A stretch of DNA of 11,847 nt from assembly GCA_964439885.1 (NCBI GenBank), contig CAYTPE010000035.1, forward strand, positions 1 to 11,847. The letters run 5' to 3'. The notes under the pieces were generated by a model. It saw only the letters and a program-made list of their open reading frames with translations, was not told the origin of the DNA and made no database searches. Origin of the DNA: CAYTPE01 sp964439885 (GTDB lineage: Bacteria > Patescibacteriota > Patescibacteriia > Magasanikbacterales > GWA2-37-8). The position numbers and the translations under genes were made by a program. This document shows positions 6,143-11,730 of the stretch, piece by piece; the first letter of the stretch is position 1, and each line of letters starts with the position of its first letter.

Positions 6143-6865
6143 TTATCGAACGGGTTTCCATTCTTTGTGCACGGAGCGACGGAAGAGTAGCACCCATATA
6201 CCATTGACGGCCCAATGCCATAAAAGCCGTGGCCAACCCAGTTCGTGCGGTCGCCTCGCGCTGTGGTACACACGCAGGTGTGGACTAAAAATTGTTCGAC
6301 CAATTTTTGCGAGTCGCCAGTACAGTTCGTTGTCTTCCGCTACTACTATTGTTTCGTCGTATCCACCCACCTTTTTGAATGCCCCGGCGCGAACCATTTG
6401 AAATTCACCGGAACCACTGCCGTGGCGCAAAATAGTGTTTTGTATAAAGTGTGATACGGTGATCATACCCTCAAAGACACTGTCCCAAAAACGTTTTTCT
6501 TCCGGCAAATAGTGCATGGCTACCGTAAGTGCCACTACTCGGGAATCAGTTTCAAAATATCGAAGGGCGCGTGAAAAAAAAGCGTCGTCAACAATTCTCA
6601 CATCAGCATCCACAAACACAAGAAATTCGCCATTAGCCGCTGCCGCTCCCATATTGCGTGCTTGGCCAATGGTTTGACGGCCTTCTCCGTGGTACACAAT
6701 CGTTTTATCAGCCAATCGTTGCGCGATGTCTATAGTGTCATCGGTACTGCTGCCGTCAGAAACAATAATTTCATGCTCAATTGTGGACAGCGCGCTTCGC
6801 AAGTTTACAATTGTTGCTTCAAGACGTGCCGCTTCGTTGAAGGTAGGAATAACAACGGAAATCAT
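6143..6865 (-). CDS. Family 2 glycosyltransferase
   Basis: GT-A fold sugar transferase, 240 residues, using a nucleotide- or lipid-linked sugar donor; acceptor unknown. The N-terminus MISVVIPTFNEAARL is the classic GT2 opening. The nucleotide-binding Asp is in IIVSDGSSTDDT (D37). The metal-binding DXD is FVDADVR (D86, D88). The acceptor-side catalytic acid is likely in VVAEDNELYWRL (E177/D178). Residues about 214-229 (LLWHWAVNGIWVLLF) are hydrophobic and basic-flanked and may tie the enzyme to the inner face of the membrane. Its ATG overlaps the stop of the DedA-like gene (ATGA at 6862-6865), so the two are translationally coupled. That suggests a shared job in lipid-linked glycan or envelope synthesis. 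It is the last gene of the unit and ends at a strong terminator. Confidence 0.9.
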   Translation of the reverse strand: MISVVIPTFNEAARLEATIVNLRSALSTIEHEIIVSDGSSTDDTIDIAQRLADKTIVYHGEGRQTIGQARNMGAAAANGEFLVFVDADVRIVDDAFFSRALRYFETDSRVVALTVAMHYLPEEKRFWDSVFEGMITVSHFIQNTILRHGSGSGEFQMVRAGAFKKVGGYDETIVVAEDNELYWRLAKIGRTIFSPHLRVYHSARRPHELGWPRLLWHWAVNGIWVLLFRRSVHKEWKPVR

Positions 6866-7455
6866 ATTTTGCTAAGTAATTTTTCCTTTCGTAAAAAACG
6901 ACTAAAGCCGTATAGGAAAGCTACGATGCTGGCGACAAATACCACGACAGCCAGATCTCGGAAGCCCCGATTGATAGTGACGTAGAGATTTCCAAAAAAA
7001 TACCCTACCGCGAGCAGGACCGCGGTCCATACACATTGCCCCACTGCATTGAGCAGTATATACGATCGAAAACGAACCCGACTCATTCCAGCTGCAATGA
7101 GCACAGCTACAGAGAACCCAAATCCCATGGTAATTTTAGAAATAAGCAGCACAACCACATGATGTCGTTTAAACGATTGCGCAAGTGATACGACCACTGG
7201 TTCCTGCACGCCAAACCATTTGCCATATTTTTTTATAAATGGTGCGGCATATGAATAACCGAGCAGGTACCACGCGCTGTCTGCAACCAGATCTCCCGCC
7301 ATGAGAACTGCATACACCGGCCAAAAACTCACTGTCTGCATTTTGAGCAAAAATCCGGAAAACGTCATTACAACCGGTCCTTCGACAATAGCTGCGAGAA
7401 ATAAAAAAATATAGGTATGAGCGACGAACCAACTGTTCGATAAGAGTGCTTCCAT
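6862..7455 (-). CDS. DedA/VTT-domain membrane protein
   Basis: Integral membrane protein of the DedA (SNARE-associated/VTT) family, whose bacterial members include flippases recycling undecaprenyl phosphate or phospholipids. It has 197 residues, near the family's usual 200. Features: an early re-entrant region with AAIVEGPVVM (21-30, the conserved acidic residue E25), GDLVADSAWYLLG (54-66), the KITMGFGFSVAVLIAAGMSRVRF segment (107-129), and two further membrane helices (about 132-155 and 167-184). In typical DedA proteins the residue at K107 is Arg (RFIPG...), so this is a conservative variant. The C-terminus is basic and cytosolic. Its stop overlaps the glycosyltransferase start by 4 bases. 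Pairing a carrier-lipid flippase candidate with a GT2 enzyme fits a lipid-linked sugar pathway. The start has the CTATG context and lies about 14 bases after the predicted transcription start. Confidence 0.85.
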   Translation of the reverse strand: MEALLSNSWFVAHTYIFLFLAAIVEGPVVMTFSGFLLKMQTVSFWPVYAVLMAGDLVADSAWYLLGYSYAAPFIKKYGKWFGVQEPVVVSLAQSFKRHHVVVLLISKITMGFGFSVAVLIAAGMSRVRFRSYILLNAVGQCVWTAVLLAVGYFFGNLYVTINRGFRDLAVVVFVASIVAFLYGFSRFLRKEKLLSKI

Positions 7456-7475
7456 AGTTGAAAAACAATAGGTTC

Positions 7476-7484
7476 ATCATAACA
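7476..7484 (-). promoter_or_regulatory. Extended -10 promoter of the DedA-glycosyltransferase unit
   Basis: On the minus strand, TGTTATGAT gives a TGn-extended -10 hexamer TATGAT with no good -35 at the usual distance, as expected for extended -10 promoters. The predicted start is near 7469, 14 bases before the ATG. Confidence 0.5.
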
Positions 7485-7523
7485 AAATTTCCCTCTTTAC
7501 ACCAGATGAGCTTCTGCGGATAC

Positions 7524-7552
7524 AAAAACCCCAGATAAAGTATCTGGGGTTT
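7524..7552 (-). terminator. Rho-independent terminator of the tandem-domain secreted protein
   Basis: Perfect 12-base stem AAACCCCAGATA / TATCTGGGGTTT with a 3-base loop (CTT on the minus strand), followed by T residues (TTTTTG). It starts 11 bases after the stop of the gene at 7564-8334. Confidence 0.92.
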
Positions 7553-7563
7553 CGAAGAAGTGA

Positions 7564-8334
7564 TTATCTGTCGTTCGGGGCACTCGAACTACCTCGAGTG
7601 TGATGTGGGCCGTGCATACCAGCATGTGAGCCCATTTTTTGTAGCATTGTGTCCATCTGTGATTGGGTTATTTTTCCACTTGCTACATCAGCCGTCAGCT
7701 TCGATTTCAGATCAGCGAGTCGCGCCTGCTGCTCGGCTTGGAAGAACGCTTTCAGATCAGCGGTGGATCTGCCGTGCTGGGTTGCTATGTCTTCCAATTT
7801 TTGTCCCGACTGTATGGCGGTTTTCAGGTCGCTTGTCGTCATGCCAAGAAATTGAGCGAGCTTGCCATCACCAAATTCTGGTCTATGACCCATACCTTTA
7901 CCACCTGGCTCGGGAGCTTTCTGGATTCTCTCTAACATCCTGTCCATCTGAGCCTGCGTTATTTTTCCGCTCACGACTTCCGCCGTCAATTTTGTTTTGA
8001 ACGCGTCAATCATTTTTTGTTTTTCCGCGTCAAAAAATGCTTTGAGCTGATCAGCTGTCTTGCCGTGATCCACGGCGATTTGATCGAGCGTTTTACCACT
8101 CTTCATGGCTGTATCGAGATCGGATTCACTGATGGCAAGAAACGCTGCTAAGTCTGCTTTGCCCTGCGCCATAAATTCCATTCCTTCTGGCCCACCATGC
8201 ATTTTGTGAAAGCCGGAAAGTGTGGTTTTAACGGCAGCGGATGTTGTCGTCATAGTGGCCGCATTGGCCTGCGCAAAACCAGCAAGCGCTAATGTACCAA
8301 TAGAAAGGGCTGTTACAACTACTTTCTTTTTCAT
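7564..8334 (-). CDS. Secreted protein with two tandem helical domains and a His-rich tail
   Basis: Unknown function, 256 residues. The signal peptide is clear: MKKK, a hydrophobic core, and cleavage after ANA (residue 25). The mature protein has two copies of one domain, at about 61-137 and 158-234, offset by 97 residues. Each has the same order: a LA-x-FL start, S-DL-x-TA-x-x-SG-x-x-L-x-x-IA-x-x-HG, then ADLKAFF, an amphipathic helix ending in LTA-(E/D)-V, and SGKITQ-x-QMD-x-ML at the end. The first half of each repeat looks like the 'SDL...IA...HG' helical modules of secreted actinobacterial and clostridial proteins of unknown role. His and Met cluster outside the repeats (FHKMHGGPEGM at 42-52, SHAGMHGPHH at 236-245), which could bind metal; this is inference. 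It is a single-gene unit with a strong terminator and an upstream region crowded with inverted repeats (8341-8430). The start has CTATG and no Shine-Dalgarno. Confidence 0.82.
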   Translation of the reverse strand: MKKKVVVTALSIGTLALAGFAQANAATMTTTSAAVKTTLSGFHKMHGGPEGMEFMAQGKADLAAFLAISESDLDTAMKSGKTLDQIAVDHGKTADQLKAFFDAEKQKMIDAFKTKLTAEVVSGKITQAQMDRMLERIQKAPEPGGKGMGHRPEFGDGKLAQFLGMTTSDLKTAIQSGQKLEDIATQHGRSTADLKAFFQAEQQARLADLKSKLTADVASGKITQSQMDTMLQKMGSHAGMHGPHHTRGSSSAPNDR

Positions 8335-8340
8335 AGTCTA

Positions 8341-8430
8341 TAATAGTTAATTGTGAGGGGCCCCTACGATAAATGAATTAACAAGCTTGTTAAAGGTTCG
8401 ATTGTCATCTCGACCTTTCAATAACTATTA
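8341..8430. repeat. Nested inverted repeats upstream of the tandem-domain gene
   Basis: Four dyads lie within 90 bases. TAATAGTTA (8341-8349) is the exact inverse of TAACTATTA (8422-8430) and encloses the rest. Inside are AGGGGCCCCT (8356-8365), the perfect 16-base palindrome TTAACAAGCTTGTTAA (8378-8393), and AAAGGTTCGA (8392-8401) against TCGACCTTT (8410-8418) with one bulged base. The left boundary is 6 bases from the start codon of the gene at 8334. It could be a folded 5' leader, an operator region or both. The stems are mostly A/T, and I cannot compute their stability. Confidence 0.6.
8378..8393. promoter_or_regulatory. 16-bp perfect palindrome, candidate operator
   Basis: TTAACAAGCTTGTTAA reads the same on both strands. 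It lies between a possible -35 (TTTAAC on the minus strand, 8389-8394) and -10 (TATCGT, 8366-8371), which are 17 bases apart. Both hexamers are only fair matches, so the operator reading depends on the promoter being real. No regulator gene is adjacent. Confidence 0.4.
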
Positions 8431-8456
8431 CAAAAGCTCTGATACTTTTATTTCAT

Positions 8457-8486
8457 AAAAAAATAACAGCCGTGGAAGGCTGTTAT
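8457..8486 (-). terminator. Rho-independent terminator of the 92-residue protein gene
   Basis: On the minus strand, ATAACAGCC / GGCTGTTAT forms a 9-base stem with loop TTCCAC, followed by a run of at least six T. It begins 17 bases after the stop at 8504-8506. Confidence 0.9.
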
Positions 8487-8503
8487 GTAAACGGTTTTAG
8501 GTT

Positions 8504-8782
8504 CTACTGTCTCTGGCGATACATATCATCAATAATTTCACGCGTGGTTTTCTTTTCATCTAGCGCTCTTCGCTCAACGATTCTCACCGCTTCATCCAGA
8601 TCGAGGCCTTCAGCTGCTCTTTTTAATTTTGACAAACTTAATTCGTCAATTCCAAGTCGACGCATAATCGCCGCGTCGCGTTCAGCGCGGTGTGCCTCCT
8701 CTTTTTTCGCGTCGGGGTCTCCTCCTTTTGCTAGTGCCCTCACAAGCACTGTTGGGTCGCTTTCTCTTTTTTTTGGTGACAT
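8504..8782 (-). CDS. Small charged helical protein, unknown
   Basis: I do not recognise this product. It has 92 residues from ATG at 8782; an in-frame TTG at 8809 would add nine, but 8782 has the CTATG context seen at most starts here and is preferred. It is very rich in Lys, Arg, Glu, Asp and Ala. There is no signal peptide, membrane segment or Cys. The N-terminus is basic (MSPKKRESDP). The rest looks like three or four charged helices, including AKKEEAHRAERDAAIMRRLG and a last stretch DEAVRIVERRALDEKKTTREI. This suggests a soluble cytosolic protein, possibly binding nucleic acid or another protein. It diverges from greA, with overlapping promoters, and ends at its own terminator. Conservation of the frame, terminator and promoter makes a real gene likely. 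Confidence 0.7.
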   Translation of the reverse strand: MSPKKRESDPTVLVRALAKGGDPDAKKEEAHRAERDAAIMRRLGIDELSLSKLKRAAEGLDLDEAVRIVERRALDEKKTTREIIDDMYRQRQ

Positions 8783-8813
8783 AGTGATTTTACTTTCAAA
8801 ATGACTCAAAAGC

Positions 8814-8841
8814 TTGATTTACCAAGCGCTGTTAGTATACT
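8814..8841 (+). promoter_or_regulatory. greA promoter
   Basis: TTGATT (8814-8819) and TATACT (8836-8841) with a 16-base spacer. The predicted start is near 8848, about 30 bases before the preferred greA ATG. Its -10 overlaps that of the divergent promoter within the palindrome TAGTATACTA (8833-8842). Confidence 0.55.
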
Positions 8842-8863
8842 ATAGAGTTACGTACCGAGACAA
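8834..8863 (-). promoter_or_regulatory. Divergent promoter of the 92-residue protein gene
   Basis: On the minus strand, TTGTCT (8858-8863) and TATACT (8834-8839) with an 18-base spacer. The leader to ATG at 8782 would be about 45 bases. It physically overlaps the greA promoter, so polymerase cannot occupy both at once. Confidence 0.45.
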
Positions 8864-8877
8864 GATATATGGAGCCT

Positions 8878-9375
8878 ATGCAAATCCCCTACCGTAAACC
8901 AGGCAAATTCACCTTTATCAAGCCTGACCCACTCATGACCCAGGCTAAATTTGATGAGCTGACCAAGGAGCTTCAGAAACTCAAGGAAAAGCGTCCGTGG
9001 GCAGCGTCTGAAGTGGCGCGATTGGCGGAACTTGGTGATTTCTCGGAAAATGCCGAATATCAACATGCCAAGGGGAGGCTGCGACGTATTAATAGTGAAA
9101 TTTTACGGTTGGAAGCTGAGATCAATCAGGCTGAGATTATCAGCGCATCAAAAAACAGTCATATAGTATCTGTGGGAAGCACCGTGACTGTGAAAGTAGA
9201 GGGTAAGCAAAAAACCTATCAAATTCTTGGCTCGTCGGAAACTGACCCGAGCAAGGGAATCATTTCGCGCCACTCCCCCATTGGCTCGGCCCTGCTTGAC
9301 CATGCGGTAGGCGACGAGGTGCCCATCATTATCAACGGACGTACCGTTGTCTACACCATCATTGCTATACAATAA
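8878..9375 (+). CDS. greA: Transcription elongation factor GreA/GreB family
   Basis: GreA binds RNA polymerase through its secondary channel and stimulates cleavage of backtracked transcripts, rescuing stalled complexes. The coiled-coil domain carries the tip motif LAELGDFSENAEYQ, with the acidic residues that hold the active-site metal (D57 and E60 when numbered from the ATG at 8869). The second helix follows (LRRINSEILRLEAEINQAEI), then the C-terminal FKBP-like domain from about residue 96 (VSVGSTVTVKVEG to the end), including GIISRHSPIGSALLDHAVGDEV. The N-terminus has about 22 extra basic residues (MQIPYRKPGKFTFIKPDPL) before the usual coiled-coil start; I associate this with Patescibacteria GreA proteins. 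ATG at 8878 is chosen over 8869 for its CTATG context. It is a single-gene unit with its own promoter and a shared terminator. Confidence 0.93.
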   Translation: MQIPYRKPGKFTFIKPDPLMTQAKFDELTKELQKLKEKRPWAASEVARLAELGDFSENAEYQHAKGRLRRINSEILRLEAEINQAEIISASKNSHIVSVGSTVTVKVEGKQKTYQILGSSETDPSKGIISRHSPIGSALLDHAVGDEVPIIINGRTVVYTIIAIQ

Positions 9376-9405
9376 AAAAAATCCGGCCAGATAGCCGGAT
9401 TTTTT
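9376..9405. terminator. Bidirectional terminator between greA and the convergent secreted-protein gene
   Basis: ATCCGGC / GCCGGAT with loop CAGATA, flanked by A5 on the left and T5 on the right, so it can end transcription on both strands. It directly follows the greA stop and lies 2 bases beyond the stop of the leftward gene at 9408. Confidence 0.93.
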
Positions 9406-9407
9406 AT

Positions 9408-10283
9408 TTACATTTTTTGCAAAACGATAGTACGGGTTTGACCGTGGACATGGCAGTCGTCTTTGGTAAGTGTTACAGTATCACTATAGGGCCGGTAGCC
9501 ATCCTTAGTCACAGTGAACCGATACGTTCCGGAATGCTCCCACAGACCAGAATACACACCATTCACAGGAACCATAGAAAAGGCGTCAGTTATGGGGTCG
9601 GTTGTAATTGTTGCACCATCAAGCGCATTTCCTTTATCATCGTGCACGGTAAGCGTTAGCCCCGCCGCTAAATTGAGCGTACACACAACGTCATGTGCCG
9701 GGTCGACATTCACTTTGCTCACGTAATAGGTATTTGAACCACATAGCGATATCGAGTTGCCGTCATAATATCCATGCACCTCGATTTGCTCACCAGATTG
9801 TGTGGGGCCATATATTTCTTTGGCTTGACATCGAATAAAGCCAGGAAGATGTATAGCGACTTCTCCGTAATCTGTCGTATTAATAAACATCGTACCACCG
9901 GTATCGGGTAGAGCGGCAAGCAGTGAGCGAGAATACGGCCCCCGCAAGGTCACTTCTCCCACCTGAAGCACCGGTTTCCCTTTATTAATTTTGTTAAGCT
10001 CATCTTGCAGTATCTTTTTGGCAGTGGCCTGTGCTTGCTTGCGATCGGCTTGAGCTTTTTGCATCGCTTGAGTGAAGGCAGTGTTGGACGCCTTAATCGC
10101 ATCATTATACTTTTTGTACGCAGCTTGCCGGGCAAGTATTTTTTCTTTTGCTGTGAGCTGAGTCGGAGCTACCAGTGGACGAGCGTTTTCTTGGACACTC
10201 ATCGCTCTCGCAATGTGTGGACCAAACGCCATTGCCGCAAGCGTCAAACACCCTACCAACAAACCGACTGTAAACTTTCTCAT
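9408..10283 (-). CDS. Secreted coiled-coil protein with C-terminal carboxypeptidase-regulatory-like domain
   Basis: Exported protein of 291 residues, function unknown. The signal peptide runs to ARA-M (about 27). A charged helical segment rich in Lys, Ala and Gln covers about 44-98. A middle region (about 105-195) looks like a small beta domain with LRGPYSRSLLAALPDTGG at its start and two Cys (C152, C181) that could pair. The last part (about 200-291) is a beta-sandwich of the carboxypeptidase regulatory-like kind: LTVHDDKGNALDGATITT, then SGTYRFTVTKDGYRPY, then DDCHVHGQTRTIVL. C201 and C277 sit where this secreted family usually keeps a disulphide. Such domains are adhesive or structural, which suggests a surface protein; that is inference. 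It has its own promoter (10304-10331), CTATG at the start, a leader of about 14 bases, and a terminator shared with greA. Confidence 0.8.
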   Translation of the reverse strand: MRKFTVGLLVGCLTLAAMAFGPHIARAMSVQENARPLVAPTQLTAKEKILARQAAYKKYNDAIKASNTAFTQAMQKAQADRKQAQATAKKILQDELNKINKGKPVLQVGEVTLRGPYSRSLLAALPDTGGTMFINTTDYGEVAIHLPGFIRCQAKEIYGPTQSGEQIEVHGYYDGNSISLCGSNTYYVSKVNVDPAHDVVCTLNLAAGLTLTVHDDKGNALDGATITTDPITDAFSMVPVNGVYSGLWEHSGTYRFTVTKDGYRPYSDTVTLTKDDCHVHGQTRTIVLQKM

Positions 10284-10303
10284 AGTATTAGTTAGTTAAT
10301 TAT

Positions 10304-10331
10304 ATTATATAGTACGGCACTACAACAAGAA
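10304..10331 (-). promoter_or_regulatory. Promoter of the secreted carboxypeptidase-regulatory-like protein
   Basis: On the minus strand, a perfect TATAAT (10304-10309) has TTCTTG (10326-10331) as a -35 with a 16-base spacer. The start is predicted near 10297, giving a leader of about 14 bases. It lies just past the end of the upstream gene, so this gene is probably its own unit. Confidence 0.6.
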
Positions 10332-10339
10332 AGTAACAC

Positions 10340-10996
10340 CTACGTGCGTGGATGTTTTTTTCTCCATTCGATAAGCGCTCCGGCCTTTCGTTCTATCTTG
10401 TCGGCTGGCCGAATATATGATTTGTTTTTGGCTATGTATAGAGGAAAATGTCGAGCATCGTCCAACGCTTCAGCTAAAGAGTGCAGATCCTCTTGTGCGG
10501 TAATCCAGTTCGTACCAAATCGCTTCAAGTTAACCGGGCGAGAATAACTCACGAGCACCTTTTTACCGTCATGGTTGGTGAAGTACTCATGAAAATACGA
10601 GATGGCTAATTCTCGTATGCTTCGATACACCGGATCGCGAAATCGCACGGTGGCGTGATTCGTTTTGCTTATCGCTCCCCAATATCCGTTGCGTTTATAG
10701 AGAGCAACTACATGGTCGTCATCGCCTTTGGCCTTCAGATCCATAAGCAACGGCTCTTCACCGCGGATCCATAGTGCCAATGCTGCCACCAGCGCGCCTT
10801 CCAAGCAATGCATTTTTTTCGCTTTCAGCGCGCGCCGCGGTGACATATATGTCTGCCCATACTTTTCCCAATTCACCGGCATGGAGTCCAAAAAATTTTG
10901 GATTTTGATGGGGGTGGTGAGTTTTTTGAAAATAGACTTTTCTGTATCCGAAAGAAGAAAGATGGGTTTAGATAAAGGTTTGCTTTTACTTCTCAT
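10340..10996 (-). CDS. Putative transglutaminase/Cys-protease-like protein
   Basis: The sequence pattern resembles a conserved hypothetical family with a papain/transglutaminase-like arrangement, not a characterised enzyme. Numbering from an in-frame TTG at 11017: Cys in KKMHCLEGALVAALAL (C71) at the start of a helix, then LLMDLKAKGDDDHVVALY (H102) and GYWGAISKTNHATVRFRDP (N120 or D128 as a third residue), followed by YRSIRELAISYFHEYF. The Cys-helix-His-strand order with a trailing Asn/Asp is what such hydrolases and transferases use. Substrate is unknown. There is no signal peptide. ATG at 10996 is chosen because GAGGAG lies 7 bases upstream (11004-11009). It starts inside the last codons of the kinase-like gene (11-base overlap), so the two are coupled. 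No terminator is seen after it. Confidence 0.6.
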   Translation of the reverse strand: MRSKSKPLSKPIFLLSDTEKSIFKKLTTPIKIQNFLDSMPVNWEKYGQTYMSPRRALKAKKMHCLEGALVAALALWIRGEEPLLMDLKAKGDDDHVVALYKRNGYWGAISKTNHATVRFRDPVYRSIRELAISYFHEYFTNHDGKKVLVSYSRPVNLKRFGTNWITAQEDLHSLAEALDDARHFPLYIAKNKSYIRPADKIERKAGALIEWRKKHPRT

Positions 10997-11669
10997 ATAC
11001 TGGCTCCTCTTCGGCAATTTTATCTATAAGTACGCGTATAATATCCCGGGCCTCCGTGAAACGGATTGGCGGTTCGAATTTTTTTTCATATTCATTTATT
11101 ATACTCCACAACGAATCGACCACTGACTCAATAGTTAAATTATCTTCTTCATCTTCAGAATAAAACCGATCGGTGAACGCCGCGTCAACGTCAACTAAGT
11201 AGGCATGATTTTCTTTTTCATTAACCTTGTGTCCGTACACAAATTGGTGGGGTTGAATATCAAACCAATAAGGTCGCTTTTGTTCAAACATCGCTGAGTA
11301 GTAACGCGCTAAGTTGGCAAACAATTTCGCAAGCTCGGCTTGAAGAGCGGGGGTGAGCCTTTCCACCTCATACAGATTCTTGCCTTGAATTCTATCAACA
11401 ATAACATACAAAGTTTTTCCTCCTCGCTCATGTTTGCCCGCCACGACATCGATATCCACTACAGGTATACCGTACGTCTCTCTCATTTCATCATAATAAC
11501 GCTTACTATTCGCTACTGCTTTCATTTCTGCTTCAAAATCTTCTGGAGGCGAAATCATGCGCACTATTTTATCGCTCCTACCTTTGATAGTTCGCAAATC
11601 TACTGTGCGTGCTTGAATATCTTGGACCGGACGCAAGCCTTCGAATGGCGGATATCCTTTTTTTGACAT
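10986..11669 (-). CDS. Putative kinase-like (APH/RIO-type fold) protein
   Basis: A 227-residue soluble protein with a weak match to the eukaryotic-like/aminoglycoside-kinase fold. Suggestive pieces, in order: a strand with Lys (DKIVRMI, K34) in the place of the ATP-anchoring Lys; a helix with Glu (45-60); a hinge-like LYVIVDRIQGKNLYEVE (87-103); a catalytic-loop-like YWFDIQPHQFVYG (134-146, D137 with Q142 where Asn is usual); and a metal-loop-like AYLVDVDAAF (156-165, D160 or D162). The C-terminal part is acidic (SEDEEDN) and helical. There is no glycine-rich loop, so it could be a divergent kinase or an inactive one. The start has CTATG and lies about 20 bases after the predicted transcription start. 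Its stop overlaps the transglutaminase-like gene, so the two products probably act together. Confidence 0.55.
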   Translation of the reverse strand: MSKKGYPPFEGLRPVQDIQARTVDLRTIKGRSDKIVRMISPPEDFEAEMKAVANSKRYYDEMRETYGIPVVDIDVVAGKHERGGKTLYVIVDRIQGKNLYEVERLTPALQAELAKLFANLARYYSAMFEQKRPYWFDIQPHQFVYGHKVNEKENHAYLVDVDAAFTDRFYSEDEEDNLTIESVVDSLWSIINEYEKKFEPPIRFTEARDIIRVLIDKIAEEEPVYEK

Positions 11670-11695
11670 AGATAAATGACAAAAATAACTCTCTC

Positions 11696-11724
11696 AGTAT
11701 AGCGCGACTTGAGTAACAATTCAA
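11696..11724 (-). promoter_or_regulatory. Promoter of the kinase-like/transglutaminase-like pair
   Basis: On the minus strand, TTGAAT (11719-11724) and TATACT (11696-11701) are exactly 17 bases apart. The predicted start is near 11689, about 20 bases before the ATG. This is one of the best promoter matches in the window. Confidence 0.65.
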
Positions 11725-11730
11725 ATCATT

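Noticed and set aside
7560..8000. 146-codon open frame on the plus strand
   Set aside because: It is antisense to the tandem-domain secreted gene, whose signal peptide, repeats and terminator are convincing.
8391..8418. tRNA-like T-arm (GGTTCGATT) in the dyad region
   Set aside because: The bases flanking the seven-base loop do not pair as a T-stem, and no anticodon arm or acceptor stem fits; it reads better as one arm of the inverted-repeat cluster.
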